A stretch of 64,000 nucleotides of DNA, taken from Planctomycetota bacterium (lineage in GTDB: Bacteria; Planctomycetota; UBA1135; GCA-002686595). Location of the stretch: assembly GCA_016795325.1 (NCBI GenBank), contig JAEUHY010000036.1:1-64000 (forward strand). The letters run 5' to 3'. A program made the position numbers and the translations under genes. Positions within the stretch are counted from its first letter, which is position 1. Each line of letters begins with the position of its first letter. The notes beneath the pieces are model-generated. The model ran no database searches, had not been told where the DNA came from, and worked only from the letters and a program-made list of their open reading frames with translations. Positions 6,996-16,099 of the stretch are shown here, in pieces.

Positions 6996-8186
6996 GTGAT
7001 CAACAGCCCCCCGCGTTTCGCTCGCCTCTGCCCCGTACTCGTCGCCTGCGTAGCGCTCGCCCACGTGGCGCGAGCCCAAACCACGTTTCAGGTCGCCGCC
7101 GACTACGCGCCCCTGGGAATTCAGTTTGCAGGACCACCGCCCGCCTGCGTGTTCAACATCGTCTCAGCGCAGCCACAGTTGGAGTCGCGGCATTGCTCCG
7201 ACAGCGCCAGTGTCTGGTCGGGGAGCGCGGCCGCGGATCGAGGCGCGATTCACTGTGCTGCGTACGCTGAGTCCCTCGGAACCGCGCTCGGATCGAATGG
7301 TGGGTCGTATCAGCACGGTGGAAGCGTGTCCGTCAGCGACTTGGTCATCAGCGGCCCGGTCGCGAACTCCGTTCCGATTGTGATGCACATGGATGCGGCT
7401 TTTTCCGGCGCAGATCACTGGGTTGGTGGCTTGTCGTACGCGGTGGCGTACGGCGAATGCCAAGCAATTGTTGGAGGTGGCTGGTCCGGAAACCTCGGGC
7501 TCAATGGGACCGCGGCAATCGATGTCACGGTTAGCACCAGTGTGACGCCGAACCAGCCGCAGAGCCTCGCCTTCACTTTGTCAGCCTCTGCCAAAGCCGG
7601 CGGGTTCTACGGCGGCTACCCGGGCACCTTTGCCACCGCTACGGCAGAACTGCGCTTCCCGATCGGCGAGCCGGTGTTCGTGCTGCCGCCTGGCTACACC
7701 GCCGACTGTCCGTCGCTCAACATTGTGAACAACCACTGGCTCGGTCCCCAGCAGTGCGACTTGCCGCCGCTGCGCTACGGCACCGCCAAGATCAACTCGC
7801 AAGGCTGCGCGCCGCGTATCGGTTGGAGCGGCTCGGCCAGCGCAAGCAGCGCCGCACCATTCCTCGTCACGGCGAGCAATGTCCTCAACAACAAGCTCGG
7901 CCTGCTCTTCTACGGTTTCGCGCCGGCGAACCAACCGTTCCAGGGCGGGACGAAGCTCGTCGCCGATCCCGTGCGGCGCACGCCGGTGCAGAGCTCGGGC
8001 GGTAACGCGGCTCCCGACGATTGCTCCGGCACGTACAGCGTCGACATGAACACGCTCATCCAGAGCGGCGTCGATCCGAATCTGGTCGCCAACGCGGACG
8101 TGTTCTGCCAGTACTGGTCGCGCGATCCGGCTAGCCCGAGCCCGACGGGCCTCACCGATGCCTTGCGCTTCTCAATCTGCCCGTAA
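6996..8186 (+). CDS. Secreted protein with planctomycete-type C-terminal module
   Basis: This is a 396-aa exported protein. The GTG start is chosen because AAGGAG lies six bases upstream and a typical signal peptide follows (basic n-region, CPVLVACVALAHVARAQT, cleavage after ARA). Residues ~25-265 form an unrecognised beta-rich region. From about residue 265 comes the shared module: NSQGCAPRIGWSGSA, then ASNVLNNKLGLLFYGF, PFQGGTKL, VQSSGGN, DDCSGTYSVDMN, QYWSRDP and LTDALRFSICP. The module recurs in seven other exported proteins here, so it is probably a surface or export-related domain rather than a catalytic one. No operon partner is visible. Confidence 0.75.
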   Translation: MINSPPRFARLCPVLVACVALAHVARAQTTFQVAADYAPLGIQFAGPPPACVFNIVSAQPQLESRHCSDSASVWSGSAAADRGAIHCAAYAESLGTALGSNGGSYQHGGSVSVSDLVISGPVANSVPIVMHMDAAFSGADHWVGGLSYAVAYGECQAIVGGGWSGNLGLNGTAAIDVTVSTSVTPNQPQSLAFTLSASAKAGGFYGGYPGTFATATAELRFPIGEPVFVLPPGYTADCPSLNIVNNHWLGPQQCDLPPLRYGTAKINSQGCAPRIGWSGSASASSAAPFLVTASNVLNNKLGLLFYGFAPANQPFQGGTKLVADPVRRTPVQSSGGNAAPDDCSGTYSVDMNTLIQSGVDPNLVANADVFCQYWSRDPASPSPTGLTDALRFSICP

Positions 8187-8543
8187 CGGAGCTCGGCGCC
8201 TCACCGAGAGGATGTGGACCGCCGTGGCATGCGCGGCACCAGCGTGCGCCCTCGACCGCGTCGTAGCCGAAAACCCGGCTGCCCCCCCCTCTGCTCCTGG
8301 CGTTGCTCATGATCAGGCTGCAGCTTGGCTGTAGTGCATAAGACGCCCGCCGAGTCCTTCATGCGATCAAACGCGGATGAGCCGGGGACGCGTTGCATGC
8401 TGCGCTAACCGTGACCTGCAGCGTCGTTGTCATCACCACGCGACCGAACTCGGCGGCGGGGTCGGGAACAGTCGGCGGGAGGCGGTGTGCCGGCACTCGT
8501 TGACAGAGTCACGCGAGGCCGTTCAAGGCCACTCCACGACGAT
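8187..8543 (-). repeat. Dispersed repeat, copy B tail (downstream of the small gene)
   Basis: On the minus strand this is the 3' flank of the small-protein gene at 8544-8789. The conserved tail spans about 8390-8543 and ends in TTGCATGCTGCGC (8393-8405), a weaker form of the palindrome seen perfectly in copy A. The block CGAACTCGGCGGCGGGGTC also matches copies A and C. Between 8187 and 8390 I see nothing. Confidence 0.55.
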
Positions 8544-8789
8544 CTACTCCCGCTCCCCGCGCGGCCGCCACAACATCCCGCTGTACGACACGTTCGCGAC
8601 CACCTTCCCCGCGGCGTCGCGCACATTCGCCCCGTGCTTGCTGCGCATCTGGCGGTACCACTCCGAGCTGAAGCGGATCCCGCTGACCCGCACCCGCATC
8701 GCGCGCTGAAGGTCCGCGAGCGTCTCGAAGGTCTCGATCCCGTCCCCGATGTCGGCCGTGTAGCGCCCCGTCCCGATCTGCGTGTCCAT
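8544..8789 (-). CDS. Small protein, only intact member of a dispersed repeat family
   Basis: This encodes 81 aa starting MDTQIGTGRYTADIGDGIET, with GGAGACTACAG just before the ATG. The core, FETLADLQRAMRVRVSG through IRFSSEWYRQMRSKHGA to AAGKVVANVSYSGMLWRP, is recognisable at 18042-18306, 31675-31860, 45100-45190 and 46130-46240. Those copies have frameshifts, stops or lost ends. The predicted fold is mixed, with Trp- and Arg-rich surface patches and no membrane segment. I do not recognise it. Being intact here and degenerate elsewhere, with a conserved downstream tail, it behaves like cargo of a repeated element rather than a fixed housekeeping gene. Confidence 0.6.
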   Translation of the reverse strand: MDTQIGTGRYTADIGDGIETFETLADLQRAMRVRVSGIRFSSEWYRQMRSKHGANVRDAAGKVVANVSYSGMLWRPRGERE

Positions 8790-9333
8790 CTGTAGTCTCC
8801 GCGCGCCGCGGGTTCGTGCGGCGACGTGGGCATCAGGGCTCGTTCGGCGCGCGAAGGGAAGGCGCGGTGTGGATAGGCCATGTGTGTAATTGGCTCGTGG
8901 CGACGTGAGAACTGAGCACTCGGCTGTTTGCAACACTCGCGCACAGCCGTCGATGCCTGCCATGCCGCGCTGCATTTTCCGAGTGTGGCTGATGCACTGT
9001 TTTCCGCGACTCGAAACACATCGCTTGTACGAGATGCAAAGACCACAAGACAACTGCAGCACAAAAAAACGACTCCTAGGTAGCGGGGGATGCCGGAAGC
9101 CTCTTCGCTTCGCCGGCACCCCCACCTTCCAATACCTGACATCGATGTCATTGGGCACTTAAGGCCATCGAACACGTCAATGATCCTTAGGCCCGCACTC
9201 TCATGATTCGGCGCTAAGCCGACACCATAGTGTGGGCAATTTCTGCTTTCGTCGTGATCCGGCCGACTGTGCGGCCCGATCACAAATTAATCGCGGAGTT
9301 TCTCAGCGACAAGTGCGCACTTGCGCGCTTGCG
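8790..9333. other. Gap with lower GC and one hairpin
   Basis: No convincing gene. Base composition drops below that of the neighbours. Bases 9255-9282 can form an 11-bp near-perfect hairpin (TGATCCGGCCG against CGGCCCGATCA, one mismatch) followed on the plus strand by CAAATTAAT. Its role is unclear. Confidence 0.4.
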
Positions 9334-9738
9334 TCAGAGCCTTCCTGCGAGGTAGTCGAGGACGAATCGCGCTGTGTGAAACAGTGCGCTTAGTACACTG
9401 CTAAGCTTGGAAACCCTGTCGAGGGTCATCCTGTCCTGACTTTCCGGCATAGCGTCGCAATGAAGCGAAGTACTCTTCGAGGACTTCCTCTTCTTGACGA
9501 CCAATGTCCAAGAATACGTAGTAATCTCTTCTGCGTGGACACGTTTTAGGGTGTCCTTTTCCAGACACTGCAGGGATACTGCCCCGTCTTTCGCTGTCCT
9601 TTCAGGCTTGTCGGGCAGGTTGGTTTTTGCTGCGGACTCTGTCGTGTCGTGCGCTGAACCATTGAGGTCCTCCTTACCTCGCTCAGCTGCGGGCTGTGAT
9701 TCTGCATGTCTGGGAGTCCGATGAGATTTTAGCCGCAT
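9334..9738 (-). CDS. Hypothetical hydrophilic protein in lower-GC DNA
   Basis: This would encode about 134 aa from the ATG at 9738. It is rich in Lys, Ser, Thr and Glu (for example KTNLPDKPERTAKDGAVS and VVKKRKSSKSTSLHC) with a hydrophobic end (SVLSALFHTARFVLDYL). There is no known motif. The DNA is near 50% GC, unlike the ~65-70% around it, so it is either imported or not coding. No ribosome binding site stands out. I rate it as possible only. Confidence 0.3.
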   Translation of the reverse strand: MRLKSHRTPRHAESQPAAERGKEDLNGSAHDTTESAAKTNLPDKPERTAKDGAVSLQCLEKDTLKRVHAEEITTYSWTLVVKKRKSSKSTSLHCDAMPESQDRMTLDRVSKLSSVLSALFHTARFVLDYLAGRL

Positions 9739-9974
9739 CTTGGACCGCCGAGCCACGGGCTAGTTCCCGTTGGGCCCGTCGGTCCAGGGCATGGTTGTGA
9801 CCATGCGGACCTCCATGTGAGGAGTCGTTTAGTTGTCAAAGACATCCGGAACCCACCGCAGGCTCCGGGACCACCTCGAAGTTAGCTCAACCGGCCAGCT
9901 TCGCAAGCGACATCAGCATCGTGCCGACGGCACCCTGAAACCGGACCCCGCGGGCATCTGAAAGGGGATTGGCT

Positions 9975-10828
9975 CTACCCCACCACCTCTCGCGCGCGCC
10001 GGGGCTCGCTCACGCCCTCCACCGCCGAGCGCAAGTCCTCCAGCCCGAGGTGCGTGTACACCTTCGCGGTCATCTCCGGCGACGCATGCCCGAGCACCCG
10101 CTGCGCGACTACCAGCGGCACGCCGCGGCGGGCCATGCCGGTAGCGGCCGTGTGCCGGAGCGCATGGATGTCGACGACCCGCCCCAGTGCGTCGCGGTGC
10201 GCGATGCCGGCCCGGTCGAGCACGCGGCGCAGCAGCCGGCGTCCGTTCGTCGTGTACTCGGCCCAGTCCGCGCCGTCCGGCGACAGGAACACGCGATCCC
10301 TCGGCTGCGCGAGCCGCATGCGCACGCGCTGGTGGACGGCGCGCAGGGCGAGCAGCTCTTCGACCAGCGACTGCGGCAGCGGGATCACGCGCGCCCGCCC
10401 CGACGTGGTCGTAGCCGCCCGCAGCGTGAGCGCGCGTTGGTCGGCGTCCAGGTCGCGCCAAGTCACCCGCCCCAGCTCGCCCCAGCGCGCCGCGGTCGTG
10501 AGCAGCGCGCGCCACAGCGGGGCCTGCGGGACGCGCTCGGGGCGGGGCCTCGTGGCGTACCCGATCCCGCGGCCGTGCAGCTCGATCGTGCGTGATGCGG
10601 CGAGGCGCGCGGCGCACTCGGCGTCGTCCTCGGCTGCGGCGGCGAGGAAGCGCTCGACCTCGTCCTCGCTCAATGCGCGTCGCACCCGCCGCTGGTGGCG
10701 CTCGTTCGTCGGCAGCGGCTTCAGGGTGCGCACGGGGTTCTCGGCGATGAGCGGCCCCCCCCGCACTAACGCACGCACGCGAGCGGTGAGCGCGAGCAAT
10801 TCGTGCGGGTCCCGCGCGTTCCGCGCGC
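9975..10828 (-). pseudogene. Tyrosine recombinase (integrase), 5'-truncated
   Basis: About 285 residues of a phage-type integrase. The catalytic domain is complete: ArgI in TTAARWGELGRVTW, HALRHTAATGMARRG (H-x-x-R), VLGHAS, and the nucleophile in TAKVYTHLG. The usual N-terminal core-binding domain is largely missing: the frame becomes recognisable only at RNARDPHELLALTARVRALV, directly after the stop codon of the sigma-fusion gene at 10829, so its 5' end was lost at that junction. In-frame GTG codons near 10785 could still give a short product. The expected catalytic Lys of the beta-hairpin is not obvious (TTTSGRARVIPLP). Decayed relatives lie at 24490-24810 and 30060-30180. Confidence 0.75.
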
Positions 10829-13213
10829 TCAAGGCAGGTCGACGCGAAGGGTTTGCCCGGCGATGATCGCGAACGAGTAGGCGCAGCGCCGCGAACCGTC
10901 CGGGCGCTGAACGTCGATCTGGTATTTGCCCGGATAGAGCTCGAGGTCGGCATCCGCGTGCGTCAGGTCGCACACCCAGCCCCTGGCCTCGCGCGAGCCC
11001 GCGTCGACTCGCCACAAGAGCGACCAGCGCTCGCCTTGGCCGGACGCCGCCCGCCACCGCACGGCCATCGAGGCCGTCGGTCCGGCGCGAAGCTGTCCCA
11101 GCTCGAGCGCGCCCCCGGGCTGTGCGAGGTGAACGCCCAGGTCGAGCGCGCCGCGCTCGCCCGCGGCGATCCAGCGGTGCTCTCCGGGCAACACCACCTC
11201 ACTCGCGAAACGCCCCGATTCCGCCGCTACCGGTATTCGCAGTTCGCCGGGGTTGTCGAGCGCTGCCGCGACGACGATTGCGCCGCGCATGGGCGCGCCG
11301 TCGCTGTCCAGCACGCAGCCCGTGACGCGCGCCTTCGGTGCGTCGGCGTCGGCCCCGACCGACAGCACCAGCTCGTACGCGAGCGCGCGTGGATCGAACG
11401 TCGTACTCGCCACCTGCTGGACGCTCGAATCGATGAAAACGTTGCAGCGAAGCGCGGCCTGCGGATAGCGCTCGAACGCGGCGCGCCCGTCGGATTGCGT
11501 AGCTGCTGCCGCGTTCCAATCGGCGTGATCGGGATGGGCGGTCTCGACCACGACGATCGCGTCCGCGACCGGGCTGGCATCCTGTCGGACCACGCGCACG
11601 ACGAGTGGCGGCGTGGCCGCGAGCTGCGGGTTCCACTCGAGCTCTCCGCGCTCCGGAGTCGTGAGGTGGGCGTCCGCCCAGCCGCGCGCGGTCCGGGCGA
11701 AGACCCACCGCCCACCCGGCTCGACGCCGCTCAGCCGGAATCGCCCGAACTCGTCCGACGTGGTCTGCGCCGCCGCCGCCAGGAGCGCTTCGGTCTGTGC
11801 GAGTTCGATCGTGGCGCCCGCTGCGGGTGCGCCGTCGACATCGATTACGCGTCCGACGATCGTCGCACCGCGATCGAGCACGATCATCGTCTCGGCGCGG
11901 CTCTCGATGCGCACACGCCCGCGGACAGGTGCGAATCCGGCTGCGCTGGCGTGGTAGCCGTGCTCGCCCGGCGTGATGTGCCGCAGCTCGAAGCGTCCGT
12001 CGTCATCGGCTCGTGTCGAGACCAGACCGTGCATGCAAACCACGCCGGCGCGCAGGGGGATGACGCTGCCCTCGGGGCGGTCGAGTTCGAGTTGCGCTCC
12101 AGCGATGGGGACGCCGTCGACGTCGACGACGCGCCCGGCGAGCGTTGCTTCCGCGCCGCCAAGGCGCAGCTCGATCTCCTCGCTCCCCACCGTGCTGTCG
12201 ACCAGGTGGAGCAGCGATCGCGCGTGCCCATCGGCGTGAGCGGATACGCCGACAGACCCGCGCGAGCCCGCGACCAGGGTGATGTCCGACAGTCGGGCGA
12301 GAGGGAGTTCGATCGCACAGCGGCCGCTGGCATCAGCGCTGAAGTGCTCCGCTCCGAGCTCGCGCGCGCCGTTGGCCGTCAGCGTGGCGTGGGGCGCGGG
12401 CTCGCCCTCCTGGGTGACCACACGGAAGCGGAACGCCACCAGCGGCTCGGCTTCCACGGGCGTGGGCGGCGCGCGCAGCGGCGCGTCGACCACGACGCGC
12501 TCGGCCGAGGGCTCGTCGACGCTCGAGGACTCGTCGCCGATGGCGCGCGGCGCGGTCGCGAGCTCAACGTCCGTGGGCGGCGCGAGTCGTGTCCCGCGAG
12601 CCCACAGAACCAAAGCGATGCTCGCTGCGACGAAAACGGCGGCGAGAGCCGCTGCGACCCGCGGCCGCGAGCGCGCGCGGCCCATCCAGAGCGCGAGGAG
12701 AGGCGTGCGTGTTCGCCGTCGCTTGTCCCAACCTGCGTCGCGCAGCTTCGAGAGCGCACGACGCTGTTGTGTTCGCACGGTTTCCAGTGGGCGGCCGAGG
12801 CGCTCGGCGACCTGCTCCAGCGAGCAACCGTCGAAGAAGCGCAGAACCACGACGCTGCGCAGCGGCTCGCGCAGTTCCAAGACGGCTGCGCGCAGCGCCT
12901 CCAGCTCTTCGCGCCGCTCGAGATCGTCCTCGCGCGGCGCGCTGCCTTCGCTCTGAGCCGCGCGCCGCTCAGAAGCCTCGCGCAGCTCGCTGCGCCGCGC
13001 CGCGCGCCGCGCGAGGTTGCGGATCGTGGCCTTCAACCAAGCGCGCAGGTCCCCGATGCGCTCGGGGGACGAGCTGAGCGCAGCGAACCACGCATCCTGG
13101 ACGAGGTCGTCGCCGCTGACGTGGCCCGACTCCAGTCGCCGCGCCAGCCGGCGCAACTCGACGCTCAGCGCGTTGAGCTGCTCGTCTTTCGAGTTGGGAT
13201 CGCTGGACGCCAA
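10829..13213 (-). CDS. ECF sigma factor fused to a membrane anchor and periplasmic regulatory-like domains
   Basis: This encodes 794 aa. Residues ~34-80 are sigma-70 region 2 (GDDLVQDAWFAAL then LRAWLKATIRNLARR). Residues ~113-160 are region 4 with its helix-turn-helix (LRFFDGCSLEQVAERLGRPL, TVRTQQRRALSKLRDA). Then come a basic linker, one transmembrane helix (~185-206, AALAAVFVAASIALVLWA) and ~580 residues of beta domains. Three repeats, GRVVDVDGVPIAGAQLEL, GRVIDVDGAPAAGATIEL and GCVLDSDGAPMRGAIVV, are carboxypeptidase-regulatory-like. The sigma part should face the cytoplasm and the rest the periplasm, so one polypeptide carries both sensor and transcription factor; how it would be released or work while tethered is unknown. 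It starts TTG right after the TGA of the upstream FG-GAP gene (TGATTG), implying coupling. Confidence 0.85.
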   Translation of the reverse strand: MASSDPNSKDEQLNALSVELRRLARRLESGHVSGDDLVQDAWFAALSSSPERIGDLRAWLKATIRNLARRAARRSELREASERRAAQSEGSAPREDDLERREELEALRAAVLELREPLRSVVVLRFFDGCSLEQVAERLGRPLETVRTQQRRALSKLRDAGWDKRRRTRTPLLALWMGRARSRPRVAAALAAVFVAASIALVLWARGTRLAPPTDVELATAPRAIGDESSSVDEPSAERVVVDAPLRAPPTPVEAEPLVAFRFRVVTQEGEPAPHATLTANGARELGAEHFSADASGRCAIELPLARLSDITLVAGSRGSVGVSAHADGHARSLLHLVDSTVGSEEIELRLGGAEATLAGRVVDVDGVPIAGAQLELDRPEGSVIPLRAGVVCMHGLVSTRADDDGRFELRHITPGEHGYHASAAGFAPVRGRVRIESRAETMIVLDRGATIVGRVIDVDGAPAAGATIELAQTEALLAAAAQTTSDEFGRFRLSGVEPGGRWVFARTARGWADAHLTTPERGELEWNPQLAATPPLVVRVVRQDASPVADAIVVVETAHPDHADWNAAAATQSDGRAAFERYPQAALRCNVFIDSSVQQVASTTFDPRALAYELVLSVGADADAPKARVTGCVLDSDGAPMRGAIVVAAALDNPGELRIPVAAESGRFASEVVLPGEHRWIAAGERGALDLGVHLAQPGGALELGQLRAGPTASMAVRWRAASGQGERWSLLWRVDAGSREARGWVCDLTHADADLELYPGKYQIDVQRPDGSRRCAYSFAIIAGQTLRVDLP

Positions 13214-14911
13214 TCAGGGTGTGAGCTGCACGCGAAAAGCGTTGGAGAAGTTCGAGCCCGACCCGCACGCGCCCGCCGGATCGCGGTACCAGACTTGGAA
13301 GTACACGCTCGTCCCGCTTGGGGCGCCGAGTTGCGCGCCCAAGCCTGGTCCCCAGGTCGCCGCGAAAGGGAACACGCTCGCCGAGCGCGAGCCCAAGCGT
13401 CCTCCTGCGCCGGAGACGCAGAGCAAGCCGTCGTGCAGCGGGACGCCTGCTCCGCCGTTCGCCGCGCCGAAGCGGTAGACGAGTACGGCCGTCTTTCCGG
13501 CCGGCAGTCGCACTGCGGTCAAGCTCAGGTCATCGCTTGCCACGCTCGCGGAGCCGCCTCCGACGAGCAGCGTGCCAAAGCCGCTCGAGTTGCGGCAGCC
13601 GGGCCCGTGGGTCGTCGCGACGTGGGCCGCGCACGGGCAACTCGCACCCGAACCATCGCCGAAGCACAGGACCTCACCGAAACTCGTCGGAGCATCGAAC
13701 ACCAGCACCACGCCCACGTCGGTCTGCGCATTGACGCTCGCTCCGGGACTGCCGAGCGCAAGTTGACCACTGGCGATTGCGATCGCAGCACCGCACTCGG
13801 CAGTCGACTGCGGAGCAGAGTCCAACAGTCGTACGCGCTCGCTCCAGCCGCTGGGCTGAAGCGTCCAGGCGGAGGCGGCGCCGCCGCTCACGCCCGCGGA
13901 GGTGCCCGAGTTGCGAGCGCCGAGGACCAATGTGTCGCCTTCGACGGCCACGGCGCTGCCGGCGAAGGAGTTCGTCGCCGAGGTCAGTCTCTGTTTGGCG
14001 ATCCACTGCGAGCCGGACCTTTCAAAGGTCAGCGCTCCCTGTGCAGAGTAGCTCGAGTACCACTGTCCGTCGGATCCGGCGACGATCGTCTGACCGTCGA
14101 ACGCCAGGCTGCGGCCGAGCTGATCGAGCCGATCGCCCGGCAGGGTGTCGGTGAGGATCTGGGCCTGGGTCCAACCCGAGGCGCCGAAAGTGAAGGTGTA
14201 CACAGCGGCGTCGAACGACGTGGCGCTGGGAAGCTTGCGGCGTGGAGCGCCGACGACGAGCTCGCCCGCGCGCAGCGCCACGCTGGCGCCGAACTCGTAG
14301 TTGATCCACGCGTCCGATGGTCCGACGGTGGCACTCGGTGTCCAGGCGCCGGCGGCGAGTTCGAACACGCTCACGAGCCCCACCTGCGGGAGCGAATTCC
14401 AGGGAGCGCCGGGCGCTCCGATCGCGGCGCGATCACCGTCGAGTGCGAGCGCGGTTCCGAATGCATTGTGGTCGCCGACCGCGGCGCTTTGGAGCATGGC
14501 CGTCTGGTTCCACGCTCCAGCGCCGCCCCGCTCGAACACGAACGCGACGCCGCGCTTCCAAGGCGTTCCTAGGCGATGTCCCGGTGCGCCGACCAGCAGC
14601 CGATCGGCTTGCAGCGCGAGCGCGAATCCGAACTCGGCGTCGTCATCCAGGCCGCTCGCCGAGAGTTCCGCGGCGAACTGCCACAGACCGCCCACGCGCT
14701 CGAACACCGTCACCGCGCCCGAGCCTTTGCCCGGAGCGCCCACGGCGAGCGTGTTCGCGCTCAACGCGACGGCGTGACCGAAGCGGTCGCCCGCCGCTCC
14801 CCCCGACGCCAGCACATGCTGGGCGGGCGTCCCATCGAACTGAGCCTGGGCGCGCTGTGCGCTCGATGCCGCGATCAGGACCGGGAGCAGCCACAAGGTG
14901 ATGTTCTTCAT
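13214..14911 (-). CDS. Secreted FG-GAP/beta-propeller protein with C-terminal module (type 2)
   Basis: This is a 565-aa exported protein beginning MKNITLWLLPVLIAASS, with cleavage likely after AQA; the longer upstream frame is ignored because the signal peptide starts here. The body has about seven repeats of the form FGxALALxxDRxxVGAPG (for example DRFGHAVALSANTLAVGAPG and NAFGTALALDGDRAAIGAPG), typical of a seven-bladed integrin-like propeller. The last ~150 residues are the second version of the shared C-terminal module: GDGSGASCPCAAH, GPGCRNSSGFG, DDLSLTAVRLPAG, DGLLCVSGAGGRLG, VWYRDPAGACG, NAFRVQLTP. It is the first gene of the operon with the sigma fusion, so it may be sensed by, or be controlled by, it. 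Confidence 0.8.
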   Translation of the reverse strand: MKNITLWLLPVLIAASSAQRAQAQFDGTPAQHVLASGGAAGDRFGHAVALSANTLAVGAPGKGSGAVTVFERVGGLWQFAAELSASGLDDDAEFGFALALQADRLLVGAPGHRLGTPWKRGVAFVFERGGAGAWNQTAMLQSAAVGDHNAFGTALALDGDRAAIGAPGAPWNSLPQVGLVSVFELAAGAWTPSATVGPSDAWINYEFGASVALRAGELVVGAPRRKLPSATSFDAAVYTFTFGASGWTQAQILTDTLPGDRLDQLGRSLAFDGQTIVAGSDGQWYSSYSAQGALTFERSGSQWIAKQRLTSATNSFAGSAVAVEGDTLVLGARNSGTSAGVSGGAASAWTLQPSGWSERVRLLDSAPQSTAECGAAIAIASGQLALGSPGASVNAQTDVGVVLVFDAPTSFGEVLCFGDGSGASCPCAAHVATTHGPGCRNSSGFGTLLVGGGSASVASDDLSLTAVRLPAGKTAVLVYRFGAANGGAGVPLHDGLLCVSGAGGRLGSRSASVFPFAATWGPGLGAQLGAPSGTSVYFQVWYRDPAGACGSGSNFSNAFRVQLTP

Positions 14912-15797
14912 GCCGATCTCGAAGTGGGCCCGCGCCAGGAGCGCGGGGGTTGGAGTGGGGCGAACGTTGTGAGAGCCCGGAGTCACGGCCGATCGCCACG
15001 GGTTCAACATTTTGGGGGGAACCTGCAGCACTCGCTACACGCCCCGCCGCAGCGTTGCGATGAGCTCGCCGCCACGCGCAGGTGATTGGCGCGCAGGATG
15101 TTCAGGGTCCGGGCGCGCACCGCACTCGTCAGCAGTGCTCGCCGTTGCTCATCGCGCCCGGCTCCACGTGATCCACGTCTGCGGCCATGGGTAGCGGTGC
15201 ATGTTGCACTAACTGTGGTTGCCCAGCTGACCCGTTCACCACGGCGTCAACCTCGGCGGCGGGGTCGGGGACCAGTTGCCCAGCGGCGGGTACTTCGAGG
15301 GTGGGCGCTGCCAGAGGAAGATCTCGCGCAGCGTGAGCGGGCGCGTGGTGATGCCCGTTGGAGGCGCGGGCACGCGGAGCTTGCCGGCTGCGTGGAGCGA
15401 GCCGTCGATGGGCCTTCGGCCAGTAGTGGGACGTTGCGAGCGCCACGCGCACCCAGTTGGTGAGAGCTTCGCCACTGCGACGGTTTGGGGCCGTTTGCGG
15501 GCGACGCGGAGAGCCGACAGACCGACGAAGCGGCGAGAACAAGGCAGCGTTGCCACGCGACCTGGAGCAGCTGCCGGTGATCGAAGACGCGGCGCTGCCT
15601 GCGGTGCGGGCGGCGTGCGAGGAGCCGCGACTCGCCGAATGGCCTACCTCGATCACAGTACGCGCGGCGACGAACACTGCCGGGCGTGGTCGCGAGCCTC
15701 AACCGTCCAGCGTCCGTGGCTGCGACGATCGGCCGAGTTCGGATCGGCTGCGTTCTTCACGGTTGCACGGCAACCAGGCAACGCTGAGACTGCCTGC
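14912..15797. other. Promoter region and degenerate DNA between FG-GAP gene and HigBA
   Basis: The minus-strand promoter of the FG-GAP/sigma operon should lie just above 14911. Bases 15193-15300 are copy C of the dispersed repeat. From 15300 to 15797 there are only broken frames; a minus-strand fragment ALTNWVRVALATSHYW (about 15400-15480) has weak echoes at ~27880 and ~35390. Confidence 0.4.
15193..15300 (-). repeat. Dispersed repeat, copy C (terminal segment)
   Basis: The sequence GGTGCATGTTGCACTAACTG followed by the block with TCGGCGGCGGGGTCGGGGAC matches copies A, B and D. The small-protein coding part expected on the minus strand is missing, replaced by unrelated sequence after about 15310. 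Confidence 0.6.
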
Positions 15798-16088
15798 GTG
15801 ATCCAATCGTTCGGCGACGCTGCCACCGAGGCTCTCTTCCACGGCGTCTCCGATCGACGGACGCGAAGTCTCCCCAAGGACATGGTGAAGGTGGCCCTGC
15901 GCAAGCTCGACATGCTGAACGCCGCCGCCGAAGTGCAGGACCTCCGCGTCCCGCCAGGAAACCGACTGGAAGCGCTGCGCGGCGACTTCCGCGGGCTTCA
16001 CTCCATCCGGGTCAATGAGCCGTGGCGTCTGGTGTTCCAGTGGACCGACGCCGGGCCGGCGAGCGTGCGACTGGTCGACGACCACTAG
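15798..16088 (+). CDS. higB: HigB-type toxin of a type II toxin-antitoxin system
   Basis: This 96-aa RelE-superfamily protein is predicted to cleave mRNA on the ribosome. Family features are a Leu/Lys-rich helix (MVKVALRKLDMLNAA), LRVPPGNRLEALRGD, the conserved core FRGLHSIRVNEPWRLVFQW and the C-terminal VRLVDDH. I chose the GTG at 15798, preceded by GAGACTGCCTGC, because it gives the normal ~95-residue length. The antitoxin gene starts 11 bases after the stop, in the toxin-first order normal for higBA. The usual autorepression by the pair is expected; an operator would lie in the upstream ~50 bases but no palindrome is obvious. Confidence 0.87.
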   Translation: MIQSFGDAATEALFHGVSDRRTRSLPKDMVKVALRKLDMLNAAAEVQDLRVPPGNRLEALRGDFRGLHSIRVNEPWRLVFQWTDAGPASVRLVDDH

Positions 16089-16099
16089 AGGCTCCAAGC

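Noticed and set aside
10853..14572. A 1239-codon open frame on the plus strand
   Set aside because: It is the antisense of the sigma-fusion and FG-GAP genes; high GC gives long antisense frames and it has no domains.
15129..15190. A possible HNH nuclease fragment (AADVDHVEPGAMSNGEHC) on the minus strand
   Set aside because: Only a DVDH-like match; the frame stops at once and lacks the second half of the motif.
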